NCBI GenBank assembly: GCA_009746045.1
Contig: RPFO01000156.1
Location: 2,778,452 to 2,842,451, forward strand
Source: Mesostigma viride
Lineage: Eukaryota > Streptophyta > Mesostigmatophyceae > Mesostigmatales > Mesostigmataceae
Reading direction: 5' to 3'
Length of the DNA stretch: 64,000 nt
How positions within the stretch are numbered: the first letter of the stretch is position 1; the number at the start of each line of letters is the position of its first letter. The notes beneath the pieces are model-generated. The model was given only the letters and a program-made list of their open reading frames with translations, did no database searches and was not told the origin of the DNA. The translations under genes were made by a program, and so were the position numbers. Below, piece after piece: positions 60,771 to 64,000 of this stretch.

Positions 60771-61760
60771 ATCTAGGTCCTAGTTACAGGGGTGTGGGCA
60801 CCGCGGCCCGAATCGCTATGAATGCCGGCCATATGCGGTCACACGCGGAGCCCCCACAGACTTGGGGGTGATCTCCTTCATCACTATTTGCCATCTATCC
60901 TTGCGTACCATCTGCCTCCATATCAGTACAGACAAACCAGGAGGCTGCCCGGGCGTGAGCCCGTCGCGTCTAGTGAAGCACATGTCCATGCCGAGTCTAT
61001 CACGAACAGTCCACGGGTGGCGGCGCTGCCGCGCGCGGCCTGGGGCACGCCAGGTGAGGACATATCGCCCAGGCTGGGCGGGCTTGGTGCCAGCTAGTCT
61101 ATCTGATGTATCTACCTGATCTGTGCGGGCCAGGTGCCCGGCTAGCTAGGCCGGCCCAGGCGCCTGTGCCTAATAATGTGGGAAACATAGGGCAAATCAG
61201 CGTACATATCCTCATTGCTAATGTGCAAACCAAAGGGGATGTTAAGGGCCTAGCTTGCGCAGCATCTTGGTGACGTTGCCGTCGAGTCGTTGCTCCAGCT
61301 CCTGCGTCAGTGTCCAGGTCGGCGCCGTAGGTCAGGATTGTCAGAATGACGACCTTGAAGAGGTCACGCTTGACGATCCGGGGTAGGTCGGGGTTGCTCC
61401 ACCAGCGGCGGTGGTCATGGAGGTGCGCCCACGCCATGGCGATCCGTGTCGTCAGGTCGTCCTCGCAGTCGGGAAGCCAACTGCTGAGCAGCTTGAAGCG
61501 GCCTGAAGTAGGGTTGTTGACCTCGGTGTCGTCTAAGAGGCGGAGTGTGGGTGGGGGCCCTGCCATGCCGAGGGCCAGGGCCATCGTTTTGGGGCTGATT
61601 TCTAGACCAACCCGTCCGGCGGCGCCCGAGCCTCGAGCACCAGGCAGTCCAGCCAAAGTTGGGCAGACTCCGGCTTCTCGATGAGCGTGATGTGGTCGGC
61701 ATGAAGGAGGTCAGCTAGTAAATTCTGCCTGTTAGTCGCCCCCCCTACTAGTTACGTGTT
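60771..61760 (-). mobile_element. LINE ORF2 fragment, divergent subfamily
   Basis: Minus-strand 61720 to 60830 encodes, with several frame breaks, an RT region in which LLHADHITLIEKPESAQLWL is a decayed counterpart of the YADD block. It continues as VGLEISPKTMALALGMAG, KRDLFKVVILTILTYGA and a C-terminal arginine-rich piece. The YADD aspartates are altered (HADH), so it is inactive. Confidence 0.6.
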
Positions 61761-63190
61761 ATAATTATTTAATTAATTAATCCCACTCGACTGTACTGAG
61801 GACTTATGCTCATGTAACGCTGTTGCGTGTTAATTACTTAATCATTTGCACTGCTGGGCAGAACCTTTGGACAATGTGCAGGCCTCTGGAAACCATACAC
61901 AAAGGCTGCACATGCATGGCCCCACACCAAGTATCAGCTATAAAACTAAGGGCCCTGAACGGCGCAGCGCACACATGACCAGTGAGACAAGAATCCCGCA
62001 CGCCTGCCGCATAAGAAAACAAGACAACCATCCCTATACTTCCTAGTTAATTGTCACTGGAAGCTTATCAACAAATCTCATTCATATGAACAAGTCCCCA
62101 TCCAGCTCCTTCTTGAGCCGCTACTCAAGTGGGGTCACCCTGGTCGTGTGCCAGTAAAAAGTGCCCCAGGCAACTCCCCAAAACGAAAGAATGCAATTAC
62201 AAACCTACGGAATCTACGACAACGTGACTTCAGGCAGCCGCCAAGTCAGCAGGGGGTGAAGGACGTCTTCACGGCCCCATTTCAAACAAGGGTATGAGCC
62301 TGTCGACTTGATCCACTCTGTCCGGCATGCCTTAAACGAGCCACTCTCCCACGCGCAGGCTCGGAAACAAGAACGGAAGGAGCGCCTCTATTTCTGGCAA
62401 TCTTTCTTGCCCTTGCTGAAGCGATAAACAGGCATTTGCAAGTAAACCCCAACGGCTGCATTCCTACATCCTCTGCATCCACATAGGACGCCCTGTCACT
62501 TGTTCCAGTTCCAGCCACACTGGAGAGCTTCCTGACTGTCCCGTGAGCGATAGGTTCGACTACTCTTTCATGCCATGGTTGCCATTGACTTGCCTCCAAT
62601 GTCCATTGCATGCGAGCCCGCCTTCCCCTCGAAGGCCTCGCCCTGAGTGTCGACCTTTCTGTTGGCTTCGACCCTCTCATCCGGGAAAAAAAATTAATTG
62701 CTTTGGTCCCTGCATTTCATCGCCTGCAGCCCTTCGTACGGCATCCAACCTTCAATTAGTGCCAACCCTACAACTGGGTATCAGCCCCACCTACCACCAC
62801 TTGCCTCGTTTCGGCGCAGGGACCCTACAGTCTCAAAAATGAGGCAACCACCTGTTGAATCTTCAGCGTGCTGCAACGAGAGTACCACAGTCGATTTGCG
62901 TCCCTTTATAATTACTGGGCATCCCCTTATCGCCACTAGGCTTCCCTTCGATCATCGTCAGCAGCCCCGTGTTCCGAGCCACGCCCGCTTCGGAATAATT
63001 CACGCATTGGACAGCAGTCAGTCCTCTGCAAGGGGCATTGAAAAAGAAGCCTGTTTCTTGAACTCATGACTCCTTGCGATACCTTCATGCCTTGCGGCCT
63101 CATCAGATCCTGCCATGGCCTAACCCCATCACCTCAGTCGACGTTTTCCCCCTTCAAGAGCCGATTTCCCACTTGAGGCCTCCCCCTTGC
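61761..63190. other. spacer, no gene recognised
   Basis: Starts with the gaggacttatgctcatgtaa tail type and a taat run (61765-61850). The rest has only unremarkable short open frames, including a 132-codon basic one on the minus strand (62282-62680) without recognisable motifs. Confidence 0.4.
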
Positions 63191-63450
63191 CACCAAGTTC
63201 TTCCCACTTGAGGCCTCCCCCTTGGTCGCAAGGCCGCCGCATCAGGCCTTGATCTCAGTAGCAGTAGGTAGCCCTTGGTGGTGCACTCATACTGCAGTAT
63301 CCCCCGCTTGAGGCCTTGTATATCTCGATTCAGGACCTTGCATACGACAGGCCATGATCTAGGCAGCAAGGTGTTCCCGCTCACGCCTTGATCTCGGCAG
63401 CGAGTTTTGCCCGCTCATGCCTTGATCTCGGTGGCGAGTTTTGATCGGTG
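63191..63450 (-). repeat. echoes of the LrgB-like gene's coding end in its 3' flank
   Basis: The CDS ends aagatcaaggcgtaag on the minus strand. Further along that strand gagatcaaggcatgagcggg, gagatcaaggcgtgagcggg, tagatcatggcct and gagatcaaggcctgatgcgg follow at intervals of about 35-100 bp, with caaaactcgc and ccaagggggaggcctcaa repeated between them. Confidence 0.6.
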
Positions 63451-63452
63451 GC

Positions 63453-63622
63453 TTACGCCTTGATCTTGGGCTTGGCCCCCCCCCGCGCGATGCCGATGAG
63501 GAAGTTGCGGCACCCCGAGTGGCTCAGCGCGGCCGAGACAAAGACGCCCACGAGGGCGAGCGCGACGGCAGAGACGGAGGCGGAGGCGGGCTCCTTGGCG
63601 ACGAGGGCGGCGGTGCCCAGGC
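63453..63622 (-). CDS. LrgB-family plastid glycolate/glycerate translocator-like, last exon
   Basis: Partial gene: only the last exon is in the window, and the gene continues beyond 64000. The exon starts after the acceptor ccccacag (63623-63628 on the minus strand) with the last two bases of a split glycine codon. It then reads LGTAALVAKEPASASVSAVA, a hydrophobic helix (LALVGVFVSAAL) and a short basic tail ending GAKPKIKA. The (H)GLGTAA...KEP block followed by a membrane helix is the C-terminal signature of LrgB-type membrane proteins. Their plant member PLGG1 exports glycolate and imports glycerate across the plastid envelope in photorespiration. With only about 55 residues visible, the family call is moderately strong and the substrate is inferred. 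Confidence 0.6.
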
Positions 63623-63699
63623 CTGTGGGGTGGTGGACGGTGTGCCAGCATTACGCGGAGTGGGGCATTAGGGCAAATGGTCATTATAGCCTTATGTGG

Positions 63700-64000
63700 G
63701 GATAGAGTAGCCAGCACGGTGCCCAGGCCTGTGGGGTGGTTGATGGTGTGGTAGCATAACGTGGATTGGCATGCAGGCACTTGGTGAGTGTGTGATGGGC
63801 AATGGTGATGGGGAACGAGTAGCTAGCACAGGCAGTGCCTAGGCCTGTGTGGTCGACTGGTGGCTGAGGTTGTGCCAGCATTGTTGTCCAAGGAATGGGG
63901 CCATCGTTAATTGTGTGGGAAACAGCAAGGAGGGCAGGCGTCTTAGCACTTTTGGGAAATCGTGAGTGTGTCGGGACACTGTAGCTAGCGCGAACAGTGC
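63700..64000 (-). repeat. ~115-bp imperfect tandem units echoing the last exon's start
   Basis: The acceptor and exon start (plus strand ggtgcccaggcctgtggggt at 63613) recur as ggtgcccaggcctgtggggt at 63719 and gtgcctaggcctgtgtggtc at 63836. Each is followed by a gtgtg-cagcat-like word and each unit ends near agtagc(t/c)agc. The echoes are upstream of the exon on the coding strand, in the intron. Confidence 0.7.

Noticed and set aside
62282..62680. 132-residue basic open frame on the minus strand
   Set aside because: Arginine/serine-rich, without recognisable motif or splice partners; probably a chance frame.

Overview
This is nuclear DNA of a eukaryote, most likely a photosynthetic protist and probably a green-lineage alga. 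The protein-coding genes have GT-AG introns and GC-rich exons and lie between AT-rich, repeat-filled spacers. A C-terminal exon of a plastid glycolate/glycerate translocator-like (LrgB-type) gene lies at the right edge. The mitochondrial carrier is of a plant-like type, and there is a GT29 glycosyltransferase. I cannot name the species from sequence alone.

Layout. 1-14400 is almost entirely mobile and simple-sequence DNA: a perfect (GGAT)n array of about 1.05 kb, mosaics of non-LTR retrotransposon (LINE) fragments, a 1.77-kb DNA transposon nested in a LINE 3' end, and one possible decayed spliced gene (4455-5565, minus). 14400-21600 holds a mitochondrial carrier gene (minus) and a two-exon GT29 sialyltransferase-like gene whose intron contains a 24-bp minisatellite. 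21600-27300 is again LINE and small-repeat territory. 27284-29161 is a coiled-coil protein gene (minus), divergently oriented from the main gene of the window, a multi-exon condensin subunit 1 (CAP-D2/YCS4-type) gene at 30054-42974. 43700-46900 holds a LINE relic and a 494-bp inverted-repeat element. 47003-49306 is an intronless F-box/LRR-like gene, followed by a 2.35-kb polypyrimidine microsatellite. 52000-61800 holds more LINE pieces, a Penelope-like reverse transcriptase relic and other repeats. The window ends in the last exon of the LrgB-like gene (minus), whose upstream exons lie beyond 64000.

The host genes have unrelated roles (mitosis, metabolite transport, glycosylation, probable ubiquitin-ligase substrate recognition), so they form no pathway. 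The clearest unexplained signal is structural. Introns and 3' flanks of several genes contain multiple decayed copies of the adjoining exon edge ('exon-edge echoes'). The condensin gene is the best case, and the carrier and LrgB-like genes show the same thing. Other points of interest are a 494-bp TA-flanked element whose two terminal inverted repeats differ between copies but stay matched within each copy, and a 285-bp structured repeat found as a dimer and as a monomer, each with its own target-site duplication.

All exon boundaries were read by eye from splice signals and frame continuity. No alignment or database search was possible, so family names rest on recognised motifs.
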